A stretch of 64,000 nt of DNA from Pseudochrobactrum kiredjianiae (GCF_030362795.1 NZ_JAUCBM010000002.1:248001-312000); one strand, 5' to 3'. Counted from the first letter of the stretch, positions 34,426 to 43,357 are shown. Notes: generated by a model from the letters alone, not told the origin. A program made the numbers and translations.

Positions 34426-35394
34426 ATGTTCCGGTATTCCACTGCAGGCGTAATAGGACTTTTGCTTTCTGTTGTGTCATTTTCTGCATACGCAGAGGAG
34501 CAAAAAGTGCTTAAGCGGGCAGATGGCAGTGTGATCAACTGGTATCTCGAAAAGCCGCAGACGACAGAGAAAACAGGTTTGGTTATTCTGGCACAAGGCT
34601 CCGGCTGTCAGTCTGTCACTGCAAACAAGAATATCAAGCTGGCACGCTCCGCCTTCCCGGATCTGGCCGCGCTGACAGTGGATAAATACGGCGTTGAAAC
34701 CGGTGACAATCCAGCGAACCCTTTTGACGAAAAATGCTCGGCGGCTTTCAGTGCGCACCATACGATGACGCAGCGTGTGGAGGATTATCTGCAAGTGCTG
34801 GAGAGCCTCAAACAAGCGCCGTGGTGGAATGGCCAGCTGGTATTATTCGGCGGCTCTGAAGGCGGGGATGTTGCAGCTTGGCTGGCCGCGAAAACCAAGG
34901 CCGATGCGGTGATCTTGTTATCGACCGGTGGTGGTATGAGTTTTGGCGAGATGGTCAAACAGTCGATACATGGTGAAATGCTGCTCAACAAGGTGCCAAA
35001 GGAACATTGGCCGCAGGTTGATAAAGAATTTGCTCATGCCAGAGCCAATCCGCAAAGCAGCGAGACATGGGCAGGTTCCAGCTATCGTTTCTGGGCGGAC
35101 GCCATTGATCACCGGCCGGTTGATGCAATGTTGCAGTCCGATGCTGCCTTACTGCTTATTCAGGGTAGTGCTGACACGTCAACACCGGTGAGCAATGCAC
35201 GTATGACACTGGATATGTTTGATAAAGCCAAACGCTGCAATTTAACCTATTGGGAATTTGCCGGTTATAGCCATGGGATGCAGGATGCACAGGGCACCAG
35301 CCATATGGCTGATGTCTTTGCGCAGGCCGGTTTCTGGCTCAAACAGCAACTTGCAAATGGTAAGCCGGTTGTCTCTTGCACCCCAGCCCAATAG
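34426..35394 (+). CDS. Secreted alpha/beta hydrolase (dienelactone-hydrolase-like)
   Basis: A 322-residue protein with signal peptide MFRYSTAGVIGLLLSVVSFSAYA. The mature part is an alpha/beta hydrolase with an oxyanion-hole-like LVILAQGSGCQSV, the nucleophile elbow LFGGSEGGDVAAW (G-x-S-x-G), a late acid in IQGSADTSTPVSN and a histidine in FAGYSHGMQ. A periplasmic esterase, lipase or peptidase is likely; the substrate is unknown. It may be co-transcribed with the upstream riboswitch genes only if the intervening hairpin is read through. Confidence 0.8.
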   Translation: MFRYSTAGVIGLLLSVVSFSAYAEEQKVLKRADGSVINWYLEKPQTTEKTGLVILAQGSGCQSVTANKNIKLARSAFPDLAALTVDKYGVETGDNPANPFDEKCSAAFSAHHTMTQRVEDYLQVLESLKQAPWWNGQLVLFGGSEGGDVAAWLAAKTKADAVILLSTGGGMSFGEMVKQSIHGEMLLNKVPKEHWPQVDKEFAHARANPQSSETWAGSSYRFWADAIDHRPVDAMLQSDAALLLIQGSADTSTPVSNARMTLDMFDKAKRCNLTYWEFAGYSHGMQDAQGTSHMADVFAQAGFWLKQQLANGKPVVSCTPAQ

Positions 35395-35457
35395 TCCCGA
35401 GCTGGTTTGTGCAGGGCAAAGCCATACGGTTGTACCCTGTGCTGATTGTTTTGGCGG

Positions 35458-36057
35458 TCAGAGCGAACGGTTATTGAGGATTTTATCAATCAGTCCCCAT
35501 TCCAGCGCTTCCTGTGCATCCATAAACCGGTCACGGTCGAGGGTTTGCTCAACCTCTTCATAGCTGCGGCCGCAATGTTTGGCGTAAAACTCAATAACGC
35601 GGTGTTTGGTTTTGCGCATCTCTTCCGCCTGAATGAAAATATCTGATGCCTGCCCCTGAAAACCGCCAAGCGGCTGATGTACATGCAAGCTGGCATTGGG
35701 CAATGCCGCACGCTGCCCCGGCTCTCCGGCCATTAGCAAAAACGACCCCATAGAGCGTGCTGTTCCCATGCATAAAGTATGCACCGGAGCGTGAATATAA
35801 TGCATGGTATCATAAATGGCCAAGCCGCTGGTTATAGAGCCGCCGGGGGAGTTGATATAAAGACTGATCGGTTTCTTCGGGTTTTCAGCTTCCAAAAACA
35901 GCAACTGTGCGCAGACCAGCGCCGATATTGTGTCATTAACCTCACCATTGAGGAAAATGATCCGTTCGCGCAGCAGGCGGGAGTAAATATCGAAAGAGCG
36001 TTCTCCCAGTGCCGATTGTTCAACGACCATAGGGACGAGTTGCATCATCTCGCGCAT
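35458..36057 (-). CDS. clpP: ATP-dependent Clp protease proteolytic subunit (ClpP paralogue)
   Basis: About 199 residues of the ClpP family. The catalytic serine lies in [16 protein letters not shown], the histidine in [11 protein letters not shown], and the aspartate in [22 protein letters not shown]. The usual [32 protein letters not shown] is well preserved. ATG at 36057 has GGAG seven bases upstream; a TTG at 36063 is less likely. No clpX, lon or tig is adjacent, so this is probably an accessory ClpP, as several alphaproteobacteria carry two or three. Confidence 0.9.
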   Translation of the reverse strand: MREMMQLVPMVVEQSALGERSFDIYSRLLRERIIFLNGEVNDTISALVCAQLLFLEAENPKKPISLYINSPGGSITSGLAIYDTMHYIHAPVHTLCMGTARSMGSFLLMAGEPGQRAALPNASLHVHQPLGGFQGQASDIFIQAEEMRKTKHRVIEFYAKHCGRSYEEVEQTLDRDRFMDAQEALEWGLIDKILNNRSL

Positions 36058-36097
36058 CGGCAAGCTCCGTTCTTTACTGATTTAAAATTATGTTCTT

Positions 36098-36454
36098 TTA
36101 CGCGGCACGCATGGCGGACTGCATATTGGTATTGGCCGCCTGCGATTTCAGGTGCAGGCGCGTATCATCAAGCTCATGAATAATGGTGAGGCTGGTGCCG
36201 CCATTATCATTTGCTGCAATCTGGAATGTCACCAGACTTTCAAGAAAAGGCGGTTCTGCCTCCCGCATCCGGTAAGAGGCGGATTGTTCCGGCACAACAG
36301 CAATCGGTTCTGAATGGGATAAATCCTGCTCCGGTAACCAGTTGGCACGCAGCTCAGGAATGCTGATAGCGCGCCAGACTTTTTGCGGGCTGGCGTCAAA
36401 CTCATATTCAAAGACCAGTCTGACAGCTGCTTCCGTATTGTCTTTTTCTGTCAT
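36098..36454 (-). CDS. SRPBCC/AHSA1-family protein coupled to an ArsR regulator
   Basis: About 118 residues: VRLVFEYEFDASPQKVWRAISIPELRANWL is the AHSA1 (activator of Hsp90 ATPase-like) N-terminal pattern, and the rest is consistent with the START-fold helix-grip. The ATG at 36454 overlaps the ArsR gene stop by four bases, so the two are translated together. This ArsR plus AHSA1 pairing is common in proteobacteria, but the ligand is unknown. An open frame running upstream to 36529 lies inside the ArsR gene and is rejected. Confidence 0.82.
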   Translation of the reverse strand: MTEKDNTEAAVRLVFEYEFDASPQKVWRAISIPELRANWLPEQDLSHSEPIAVVPEQSASYRMREAEPPFLESLVTFQIAANDNGGTSLTIIHELDDTRLHLKSQAANTNMQSAMRAA

Positions 36455-36765
36455 TGATCCATATCCTTCAGCAAGGTGTTGAGAGCATCCATACGCGCAG
36501 GCCAGTAGGCGCGGTATTTTGTGAGCCATTGTGCAATCAAAGCAAGCCCGTTCGGATCGACTTCATAATTCACATAGCGGCCGTGGCGCTGTTCTCTGAC
36601 CAGTCCGGCGGTTCGTAAAACGGCGAGATGCTGGGACATCGCCGGTTGGCTGATATCCATACCTTCTCGCAAAGTACTGGCATTCATACTGCCTGAAGCC
36701 AGCTTTTCGAAAACAGTGCGTCGTGTCGGATCGGCTAAAGCCTTGAAGATATCATTTTCGCTCAT
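36451..36765 (-). CDS. ArsR/SmtB-family transcriptional regulator
   Basis: About 104 residues with a winged helix-turn-helix: IFKALADPTRRTVFEKLASGSMNASTLREGMDISQPAMSQHLAVLRTAGLVREQRHGRYVNYEV. The metal-binding ELCVCDL cysteine motif of ArsR or SmtB is absent, so it belongs to the non-metal subgroup (SdpR-like) that goes with AHSA1 proteins. The ATG at 36765 lies only nine bases from a perfect palindrome (36774-36791), a likely autoregulatory operator. An in-frame TTG at 36783 would put the operator inside the gene. Confidence 0.9.
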   Translation of the reverse strand: MSENDIFKALADPTRRTVFEKLASGSMNASTLREGMDISQPAMSQHLAVLRTAGLVREQRHGRYVNYEVDPNGLALIAQWLTKYRAYWPARMDALNTLLKDMDQ

Positions 36766-36773
36766 AACCAATA

Positions 36774-36791
36774 CATAAGTCAATACTTATG
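36774..36791. promoter_or_regulatory. Palindromic operator of the ArsR-family gene
   Basis: CATAAGT-CAAT-ACTTATG is a perfect 7+7 inverted repeat just upstream of the regulator start. It matches the size and position of ArsR-family autoregulatory sites. Confidence 0.65.
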
Positions 36792-36922
36792 CGATTCGCA
36801 AGGGCTTCCATTAAAAGCCGTAGATTTTCACCATAAAACATATAAAGCGGGATGTGCATAAATTCCTATATACGGATTAGCAGATATCGTTATATTGTTC
36901 TAAATTACCGAGGAGAAATATA

Positions 36923-37428
36923 GTGTTATTCAAGCGCATCGCTATCAATCTGATTCTGATTTGTATGGTGGCATCCGGTGCTGCAGCGCAAACGCTTTCC
37001 AAGCCGGCGAATAAGCCGATTTTGGTGATTTCCGGCTCCATTACCAATAAAAACAACGAGAAAACGGCAGAGTTTGATCGCGAAATGCTTATCGCGCTCG
37101 GCTTGCAGACCGTTGAAACCACCAATCCCTGGTATGATGGTAAAACACGGTTTGAAGGTGTGCATCTTGATCAGTTGATGAAACTGGTTGGTGCCAAAGG
37201 CACAACAATCAGTTTGTGGCTCTCAATGACTATGTGACCACCATACCTTTGGATGATTTTAAGAAATTCAAAGTCATATTGGCGATGAAACGCGACGGTA
37301 ATTTTATAACTGTGCGCGAAAAGGGTCCGTTATTTGTCATCTACCCTTATGACAGTGATCCGCAACTGCAAAGCCAGACCTATTACACGCGCTCAGCGTG
37401 GCAGGTGTCTGAAATCATCGTCGAATAG
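36923..37428 (+). pseudogene. Molybdopterin-dependent-oxidoreductase-domain protein, disrupted by a frameshift
   Basis: Two overlapping frames give one conserved protein. The first half (from GTG at 36923, behind GAGGAG) has a signal peptide and FDREMLIALGLQTVETTNPWYDGKTRFEGVHLDQLMKLVGAKG. It then runs out of frame at about 37210 and stops at 37237. The second half is in another frame (VALNDYVTTIPLDDFKKFKVILAMKRDGNFITVREKGPLFVIYP). Joined after GTTIS by one lost base, this is a typical small exported oxidoreductase-molybdopterin-binding-domain protein of about 168 residues. Whether it is a real mutation or a sequencing error in GTTTGTGG cannot be told. It precedes the GGDEF-EAL gene by 9 bp. 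Confidence 0.8.
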
Positions 37429-37437
37429 GGGCTATAT

Positions 37438-39366
37438 GTGAGGCGCATACTCGGGGTCATAATTTGTTGTTTTATGCTGGCAACAGGCTATATCGCCTAT
37501 GTCATTGCTGAGCGGCAAACGTCCCTGCAAAAATTTTTACGTTATAATGACTCCTGGGCGATTAGTCAGATGCTATCTGAATATCTGCGCCTTGAAGAGC
37601 GATTGGCAGCCTTCGCGCTGGGCGCTGAAGGTTCTGACCGCGATGAGGTTCAGTTACGACTGGATATTATCTTCAGCCGGCTAGAAGCCATGGAAGAGGG
37701 CACTTTACAGGATTTTATTGAAAGAAATCCTGAACATTCCCAACTGATGTCAGACCTGCGTAATTTACTGACAAGAATTGACACTCAGTTTGCTGAGCTG
37801 GATGCAGAAAAAATTAAAGCTTTGCTTCCGGAAATGAACCGCTTTGACAAGCCACTGACAGCACTTGCTTCATCTTCTGTCGCCTATGATGTCAGTGTGA
37901 TTAATACTGCACAACAGGAAGTACGGCAATTACATCTGATTTATACGGCGGTTGCCGGAGGATTGATTGTCTTCGGGATTGCGCTGGTTGTTTTGCTGAT
38001 GCGTCAAAACGTGTTGCTGAACCGTGCGCATGGCCGTATGCAACGCCTGACAGAAAATTTGCAGGAAGCCTCCGGCGAATTGAAGACACAAAATGACCTG
38101 CTGGAACATTCAGCCCATCATGATGCGCTGACAGGCTTGCCTAACCGTGTTTTGTTTCGTCAAAATCTTGAAGCCCGCATGCAGTTTTCGCGTGCCGGCG
38201 GACCGGTTGCCGTGGTGCTGCTTTTTGATCTTGATGGCTTCAAAGATGTTAATGATACGCTGGGGCACGATGTCGGTGATCTGCTGCTGCAAGTGGTGGC
38301 AAGCCGGTTTACGACTTTCAGTGAAAAAGGTGATCTCATCTGTCGTCTGGGAGGCGATGAATTTGCGGTGATCTCTGCGGATTTATGTCCGGTTTCTGCC
38401 TATGCTTATGCGCAACATCTGATGGATGTCATCAGCCTGCCTTATCAGGTTAATGATCATGAAATTAAAATCGGAACGTGCAGCGGCGTTGCAATCTTTT
38501 CCGATGAGCCGGAAATGGAGGAGCTGTTTAAGCATGCAGATCTTGCGCTTTATGAAGCGAAAGCCATGGGTACGGGGCATATTTCTATTTTCCAGCCTTA
38601 TATGCAAACACGTCTCCTGGAGAAAAAAGCCTTTGAAGCTGATCTGCTGAATGCTTTGAAAAATAATGAGATGGCGGTTTTTTATCAGCCTCAGGTGAAT
38701 ACCTATACGCGGGAAATTTGCGGATATGAGGCATTGTTGCGGTGGAAACATCCGCAACGCGGCTCTGTTTCTCCGGCTGAGTTTATTCCGGTTGCTGAGA
38801 AGATCGGCTTGATCCACGAACTTGGAGATTGGGTACTTAAAGTCGCTTGTCAGGAAGCAGTAAACTGGCGCGATCCGCTCAAAATAGCGGTTAACTTGTC
38901 GCCTTTTGAATTTATTGCTCCGGATTTGACGCAGCGTGTTGAAGCAATTTTGCGGGAGACCGGACTTGCCCCGCAACGTCTTGAACTGGAAATTACGGAA
39001 TCTGCCCTGCTCAATAAAAATGAGCTGACTTTGCAGGCGCTGCGCGGCTTCAAAGCTATGGGAATCCAGATTGCGATGGATGATTTTGGTACCGGATATT
39101 CATCACTCGGTAGTCTTAGCAGCTTTCCTTTTGACAAGATCAAAATTGACCGCACTTTTATCCATGATCTGACAACCAATCCGGACGCGCGGGCGATTGT
39201 TGAGCTGGTGACGGGCATTGGTCAAAGCCTTGGCATGATTACAATTGCAGAAGGTATTGAAACCGAAGAAGAACTGGAATGCCTCAAACAGGTTGGCTGC
39301 GATCAGGTGCAAGGCTATTTATTTGGCTATCCGGTGCCCGCATCCGAGCTTAAGCATCTGCAATAA
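37438..39366 (+). CDS. Membrane-bound GGDEF-EAL protein (c-di-GMP cyclase/phosphodiesterase)
   Basis: A 642-residue protein: helix at about 4-22, a periplasmic helical region to about 170, a second helix (AVAGGLIVFGIALVVLLM), then a coiled linker, GGDEF and EAL domains. The cyclase signature GGDEF is intact at residues 305-309 (CRLGGDEFAVI). The phosphodiesterase EAL starts near residue 431 (CGYEALLRWKHP), with DDFGTGYSSL and AEGIETEEEL also intact. No RxxD inhibition site precedes GGDEF. It likely tunes c-di-GMP in response to a periplasmic signal. Its upstream partner gene, an exported molybdopterin-domain protein, is frameshifted. GTG start at 37438. Confidence 0.92.
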   Translation: MRRILGVIICCFMLATGYIAYVIAERQTSLQKFLRYNDSWAISQMLSEYLRLEERLAAFALGAEGSDRDEVQLRLDIIFSRLEAMEEGTLQDFIERNPEHSQLMSDLRNLLTRIDTQFAELDAEKIKALLPEMNRFDKPLTALASSSVAYDVSVINTAQQEVRQLHLIYTAVAGGLIVFGIALVVLLMRQNVLLNRAHGRMQRLTENLQEASGELKTQNDLLEHSAHHDALTGLPNRVLFRQNLEARMQFSRAGGPVAVVLLFDLDGFKDVNDTLGHDVGDLLLQVVASRFTTFSEKGDLICRLGGDEFAVISADLCPVSAYAYAQHLMDVISLPYQVNDHEIKIGTCSGVAIFSDEPEMEELFKHADLALYEAKAMGTGHISIFQPYMQTRLLEKKAFEADLLNALKNNEMAVFYQPQVNTYTREICGYEALLRWKHPQRGSVSPAEFIPVAEKIGLIHELGDWVLKVACQEAVNWRDPLKIAVNLSPFEFIAPDLTQRVEAILRETGLAPQRLELEITESALLNKNELTLQALRGFKAMGIQIAMDDFGTGYSSLGSLSSFPFDKIKIDRTFIHDLTTNPDARAIVELVTGIGQSLGMITIAEGIETEEELECLKQVGCDQVQGYLFGYPVPASELKHLQ

Positions 39367-39500
39367 TTAAAATTTCACGTTAAAAATATACTATATATCA
39401 TATATATGTTATGCCCCGCTTCATCATGCAGAGGGGGTATCCGGAGACTTATGTTTGCTCCTGACATCTCTGAGATTTCAAATGTCAAAGGAGAAGCACC

Positions 39501-40211
39501 GTGGACACAGTCACGTTGCACGGAATTAAAATCCCATTGTCGCCGGATGAGGTTTCTCCTGTGATTTGGCAGGCGATTGTCAGCGGACGCTATGAAGCAA
39601 AAGAAGCTAAATGGGTGTTTAAAGCGGTCAAAAGCGGTGATAGGGTTCTGGAACTTGGTTCCGGCATTGGCGTGATCACATCCTTGATGGCGACAATTGC
39701 GGATGTGCAAATCTGGGCTTTTGAAGCCAATCCCTCAACCGCAGACCTTGCACGCCGTGTGATTGATCTCAACACCACCGGCAATGTGTCTCTGTCGCAA
39801 GGTATTCTGACGGCCGGTGTACCGGCTGACCATCGCTTTTATGTGCGCAAAGATCTCTGGATGTCCTCGATGGATAAAGAGCAGGGGCCATATGAGCGTG
39901 AAATCTCGCTGGCCTCCGCCAATATTGACGACTTTATTGCGGAGCATAATATCAATGTTCTGGTGATGGATATCGAGGGTGCAGAACGTGATCTGCTGCA
40001 AAAGGCCGATCTGAAAGGTGTTGAACGCATTTTTCTCGAACTTCACGACCACCTTTACGGATTAGCCGGTATTCGTGACATGACGCAGGCTTTGGCTGCG
40101 AAAGGCTATGCCTATGACCCGCGTGGCTCTTACGGCCCTTGCGTTTTATTCTCAAAAGACGAAGCTGTTCGTGAATATGAAGAAGATGACGCGGACGCTG
40201 CTATTAGCTGA
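39501..40211 (+). CDS. FkbM-family methyltransferase
   Basis: A 236-residue SAM-dependent methyltransferase. The SAM-binding glycine motif is VLELGSGIGVITSLMA, followed by the acidic residue in IWAFEANPSTADLAR. The FkbM signature appears as INVLVMDIEGAERDLL and GVERIFLELHDHLYG. The start is GTG at 39501 with AAAGGAG upstream. FkbM enzymes usually methylate sugars or polyketides. The target here is unknown and the neighbours give no hint. A strong terminator follows. Confidence 0.88.
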   Translation: MDTVTLHGIKIPLSPDEVSPVIWQAIVSGRYEAKEAKWVFKAVKSGDRVLELGSGIGVITSLMATIADVQIWAFEANPSTADLARRVIDLNTTGNVSLSQGILTAGVPADHRFYVRKDLWMSSMDKEQGPYEREISLASANIDDFIAEHNINVLVMDIEGAERDLLQKADLKGVERIFLELHDHLYGLAGIRDMTQALAAKGYAYDPRGSYGPCVLFSKDEAVREYEEDDADAAIS

Positions 40212-40239
40212 GCAAACGGTCAGCAGCGACTAAAATACA

Positions 40240-40277
40240 AAAAATGCCCCAAACCAGTGATGGTTTGGGGCATTTTT
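40240..40277. terminator. Bidirectional terminator between FkbM and LLM monooxygenase genes
   Basis: AAAATGCCCCAAACCA and TGGTTTGGGGCATTTT pair perfectly over 16 bp with a GTGA loop and flanking A/T runs. It serves both converging genes. Confidence 0.92.
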
Positions 40278-40278
40278 A

Positions 40279-41328
40279 TTATTTGATTTCGTCGCCGGTG
40301 ACGGGGCCTTCCCAGTTCGGCTTCCAGCCAAGGGCGGGAGCCACATGCTTGGCAAACGATTCCAGAATATGCAGATTATATTCCGGCCCGAGCTGGTTCG
40401 GAATGGTCAGCATCAGCGTATCGGCCAGAGCAATGGCGCGATCTTTCTTCAGCTCCTCAATCAGCTTGTCCGGTTCTGCAGCATAGGTACGGCCGAATGT
40501 GGAGCGGAAGCCGTCAATCATCCCAACGCCGTCATTCTTGTCGCCCGCATTACCAAAATAAGCCGCATCCTGCGTGTTCACGATCGGGAAGATGCTTCGG
40601 CTGACCGAGACACGCGGCGCGCCTTTGTGACCCGCCTCGCGATAAGCTTCCCGGAAACGGATAATCTGTTCCGCCTGAAGTTCATCAAAAGGCATTCCCG
40701 CATCTTCCGTTAGCAGGGTGGAGGACATCATGTTCAGACCTTGCTGACCTGTCCATTCCGCACTCTCCCTTGTGGCAGAGCCCCACCAGATATGATCGCG
40801 CAATGTGCTTGAGCGCGGTTCAATCGGCATCATCTGACCGCCTGTCATACTGCGCTCACCCTTTGCCAGAGGTTCACCGTTAATTGCACGCATGAACAGA
40901 TCAAATTTCGGGCGTGCGATATCAGCACCGCGCGGATCGTTTGAACCGGTATAGCCAAAGGTTTCGTAACCACGCACCACTGTTTCCGGCGAGCCACGGC
41001 TGATACCAAGGGCAATACGGCCGTCTGCGAGGATGTCGAGCGCGGCAGCTTCTTCCGCCAGATAGAGCGGATTTTCATAGCGCATATCGATAACGCCGGT
41101 ACCGACTTCGATGTGTTTGGTCTTCGCGGCGATTGTTGCCAGCAGCGGCATTGGCGACGCCTGTTGACGCGCAAAGTGATGCACGCGGAAATAAGCGCCG
41201 TTCACACCAAGTTCGTCTGCGCCGACACCGATATCGACAGCCTGTTTCAGCATGTCGCTGGCTGTACGAGCCTGCGAACCCTGCGCATTCACATAATGAC
41301 CAAAACTCAAAAAACCAAAGGCTCTCAT
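40279..41328 (-). CDS. LLM-class flavin-dependent oxidoreductase (luciferase-like)
   Basis: A 349-residue bacterial-luciferase-superfamily protein. Family features include the start MRAFGFLSFGHYVNAQG, HHFARQQASPMPLLATIAAKTKHIEVGTGVIDMRYENPLYLAEEAAALDILADGRIALGISRGSPETVV and the flavin-site SATRESAEW. It uses reduced FMN/F420-type cofactor on an unknown substrate. It is unrelated in subgroup to the NtaA-type enzyme at 33-34 kb. No flavin reductase gene is next to it. GGAGACAAT precedes the ATG. Confidence 0.88.
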   Translation of the reverse strand: MRAFGFLSFGHYVNAQGSQARTASDMLKQAVDIGVGADELGVNGAYFRVHHFARQQASPMPLLATIAAKTKHIEVGTGVIDMRYENPLYLAEEAAALDILADGRIALGISRGSPETVVRGYETFGYTGSNDPRGADIARPKFDLFMRAINGEPLAKGERSMTGGQMMPIEPRSSTLRDHIWWGSATRESAEWTGQQGLNMMSSTLLTEDAGMPFDELQAEQIIRFREAYREAGHKGAPRVSVSRSIFPIVNTQDAAYFGNAGDKNDGVGMIDGFRSTFGRTYAAEPDKLIEELKKDRAIALADTLMLTIPNQLGPEYNLHILESFAKHVAPALGWKPNWEGPVTGDEIK

Positions 41329-41478
41329 GGATTGTCTCCTGCCGCCAACGCGGTTTCAATAATTGTTGGTCTGGATATAGTGTGGATGCAGGGCAGGTAC
41401 AAAGCTTGCAAATAGGACACAGTGTTCACTCTGGAGTCTACAGGAGACCTTTTCTTTTCGCTGTTGGTGGTGATGAAT

Positions 41479-41492
41479 TTGCGTTAGGACAA
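41479..41492 (+). promoter_or_regulatory. NnrR/Fnr-type box upstream of the DUF2249 gene
   Basis: TTGCG-TTAG-GACAA, a TTG-N8-CAA dyad centred about 100 bp before the ATG at 41587. The same TTGCG-N4-(G/A)ACAA form is found before pseudoazurin and nosR. Confidence 0.55.
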
Positions 41493-41586
41493 AAATATTA
41501 ATCCAGTTCTGTGCCTATACTTTCATGTATATGCAGGTTATCGCATGTATTGAGTGGTTTATAATGTGAGCGGAGATTGAGTATTG

Positions 41587-42111
41587 ATGCAGCTGGTTGA
41601 ACTTGACGTACGTGCGGTGCTGCGAGACGGCGGCGAGCCGTTTCCACTGATTATGCAGACCGTTGCCAGCTTAAAGGCAGGTCAATCTCTCAGGCTGATC
41701 GCTAATTTCCGGCCTGTCCCTTTGTTGCAGGTGATGCAGAAAAAAGGCTTTTCCTTTAAGGATCGTGAAATCGGTAATGGTGACTGGGAAGTAATTTTCA
41801 CGCCGGTTGAAGCTGAAAATAAGATGACGGAGAGCAAGCCTGTCAGCCGGTCCGCTGAAACGGTTGTACCGGAAATCTGGCCGGACCCGATGCATTATCT
41901 GGATTACTCTTTGCCGGATCAGGGCACGGTTACGGAAGAAATTCTGCGACTGTTAAACAGAATTGAAGATGGTGCAGTGATCTTCGCGTTGTTTTCAGCA
42001 GAGCCTGACTTTTTATTGCCGGAGCTAGAAAAAGCAGGACATCAGTGGGTTGGAAATTTTGATGCCGGTGGTGAAGCTTACCGGATGATGATCCGCTCCG
42101 GTGCGCATTAA
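41587..42111 (+). CDS. DUF2249 protein of the denitrification region
   Basis: About 174 residues. The N-terminal half (VELDVRAVLRDGGEPFPLIMQTVASLKAGQSLRLIANFRPVPLLQVMQKKGFSF) is a DUF2249/TusA-like fold with LDVR in the usual place. The C-terminal half (EEILRLLNRIEDGAVIFALFSAEPDFLLPELEKAGHQW) looks like a second related domain. DUF2249 genes often sit with nirK, nor and nnrS, but their role is unsettled. The ATG at 41587 is chosen over the adjoining TTG at 41584. It converges on nnrS with a 7-bp gap and no terminator. Confidence 0.8.
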   Translation: MQLVELDVRAVLRDGGEPFPLIMQTVASLKAGQSLRLIANFRPVPLLQVMQKKGFSFKDREIGNGDWEVIFTPVEAENKMTESKPVSRSAETVVPEIWPDPMHYLDYSLPDQGTVTEEILRLLNRIEDGAVIFALFSAEPDFLLPELEKAGHQWVGNFDAGGEAYRMMIRSGAH

Positions 42112-42118
42112 TTTGTTT

Positions 42119-43357
42119 TTATTCACTGCGCTGACGGCGATCCTGTAGCAGCATTGGTGCATATTCGATGACGAATAAAGCAAATGCTGCGATCCATAAC
42201 AGCGCGGATACAGCCAGTATTGTGTGGAAATAGTTCAGAATAATTTCCGCAAATGGCCTGAGAACTGCGGAGGCGATCAAACAAATATAGGACAGGATCG
42301 TAAGAGGCGATGCGGTTAACGCATGACCGGTATGCCCGCGGGTTGCACGTCCCATCACGGCCAGCATCATCAATGCAACCGCACCGACAGTCAGAATATG
42401 CAGTGTCGAATAGGCGTTCAGATAGTCAACTGCTGAAAGAGCAATAGCGATAAAACCCGCTGGTATAAAAGCATAGGCAATATGCAGGATGACGAGCAGT
42501 TTTTCAGATAAGGTTTCCCAACCGCGCCAACGCGCCAGTCTCGCAATATGCAAGAGCGCTGCCAGACAAGCGAGCAGTAGAGTGACAGTGGTTTCGGGTG
42601 AAATAATCCAGCTTAACAGTGCAAATGCACCGATGATAATACAGACCGCATCATAGCGGTTAAACGGTACTGGAAAGCGTGTTTTCTGATTGCGGTTCAG
42701 CCAGTTACGGGTGAAACTCGGCACAATACGCCCACCAATAATCATGATCAGCAGCACATAGGCGCTAACCGCAATGCGGCTGGCGAGCGCAATATCGCCT
42801 TCGGTGATTACGCTGTAATGGAAGATCAGATTGGCGATTGTGAGAATGGTCACGCCAATCAGCACTTTCAGGTTTTTCCACTGTTTTCCGGCAATGATTT
42901 CTCTGGCACAGATCAGAAGGAGCAATGGCAAAAACAGGCTTTCCAGCGCGATTGCCGCATAGAAATGGATAAGATCGGGATAGAGAAAAACCAGCCGTCC
43001 CGCCAGCCAAAAACCGGCAAGGATAATCAGCGGTGTGCCGGAAACCGGCAGACTGCCAGTCCAGTTCGGCACGGCGGTGAGCAGAAAGCCTGCCAACACC
43101 GCAGAGCCGAAACCAAACAACATTTCATGAGCATGCCAGTTTAATGCATCATAGGAACCGCCCAAAGGCATGCCAAGTGTGAGTGATAAAATCCACAACA
43201 GCATGGCAAGCACAGCCCAAATACCGGCACCGAGGAAAAACGGCCTGAACCCATAGCTGAACAGCACAGGACCGGTCATTTTCAGACCACGCGGCACCGG
43301 TTTTCTGGTTTTTGCTACTGTATTCTGCTGCTGGTCTTTGGTGTCAGGGGCGGTCAC
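42119..43357 (-). CDS. nnrS: NnrS family membrane protein
   Basis: A 412-residue polytopic membrane protein with about twelve helices. Characteristic stretches are FSYGFRPFFLGAGIWAVLAM, WHAHEMLFGFGSAVLAGFLLTAVPNWTG, GGRIVPSFTRNWLN and HILTVGAVALMMLAVMGRATRGHTG, with the histidines expected to bind haem and copper. NnrS relieves nitrosative stress during denitrification. It starts with GTG at 43357 behind GAGGAAACC, 46 bp after pseudoazurin, so the two genes are likely co-transcribed. Confidence 0.93.
   Translation of the reverse strand: MTAPDTKDQQQNTVAKTRKPVPRGLKMTGPVLFSYGFRPFFLGAGIWAVLAMLLWILSLTLGMPLGGSYDALNWHAHEMLFGFGSAVLAGFLLTAVPNWTGSLPVSGTPLIILAGFWLAGRLVFLYPDLIHFYAAIALESLFLPLLLLICAREIIAGKQWKNLKVLIGVTILTIANLIFHYSVITEGDIALASRIAVSAYVLLIMIIGGRIVPSFTRNWLNRNQKTRFPVPFNRYDAVCIIIGAFALLSWIISPETTVTLLLACLAALLHIARLARWRGWETLSEKLLVILHIAYAFIPAGFIAIALSAVDYLNAYSTLHILTVGAVALMMLAVMGRATRGHTGHALTASPLTILSYICLIASAVLRPFAEIILNYFHTILAVSALLWIAAFALFVIEYAPMLLQDRRQRSE

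Noticed and set aside
37216-37428. Separate 70-residue gene
   Set aside because: Its sequence continues the conserved domain of the preceding frame, so it is the second half of a frameshifted gene.
40279-41328. Bioluminescence luciferase
   Set aside because: It belongs to the general luciferase-like monooxygenase family; no luxB, luxC, luxD or luxE partners are present.
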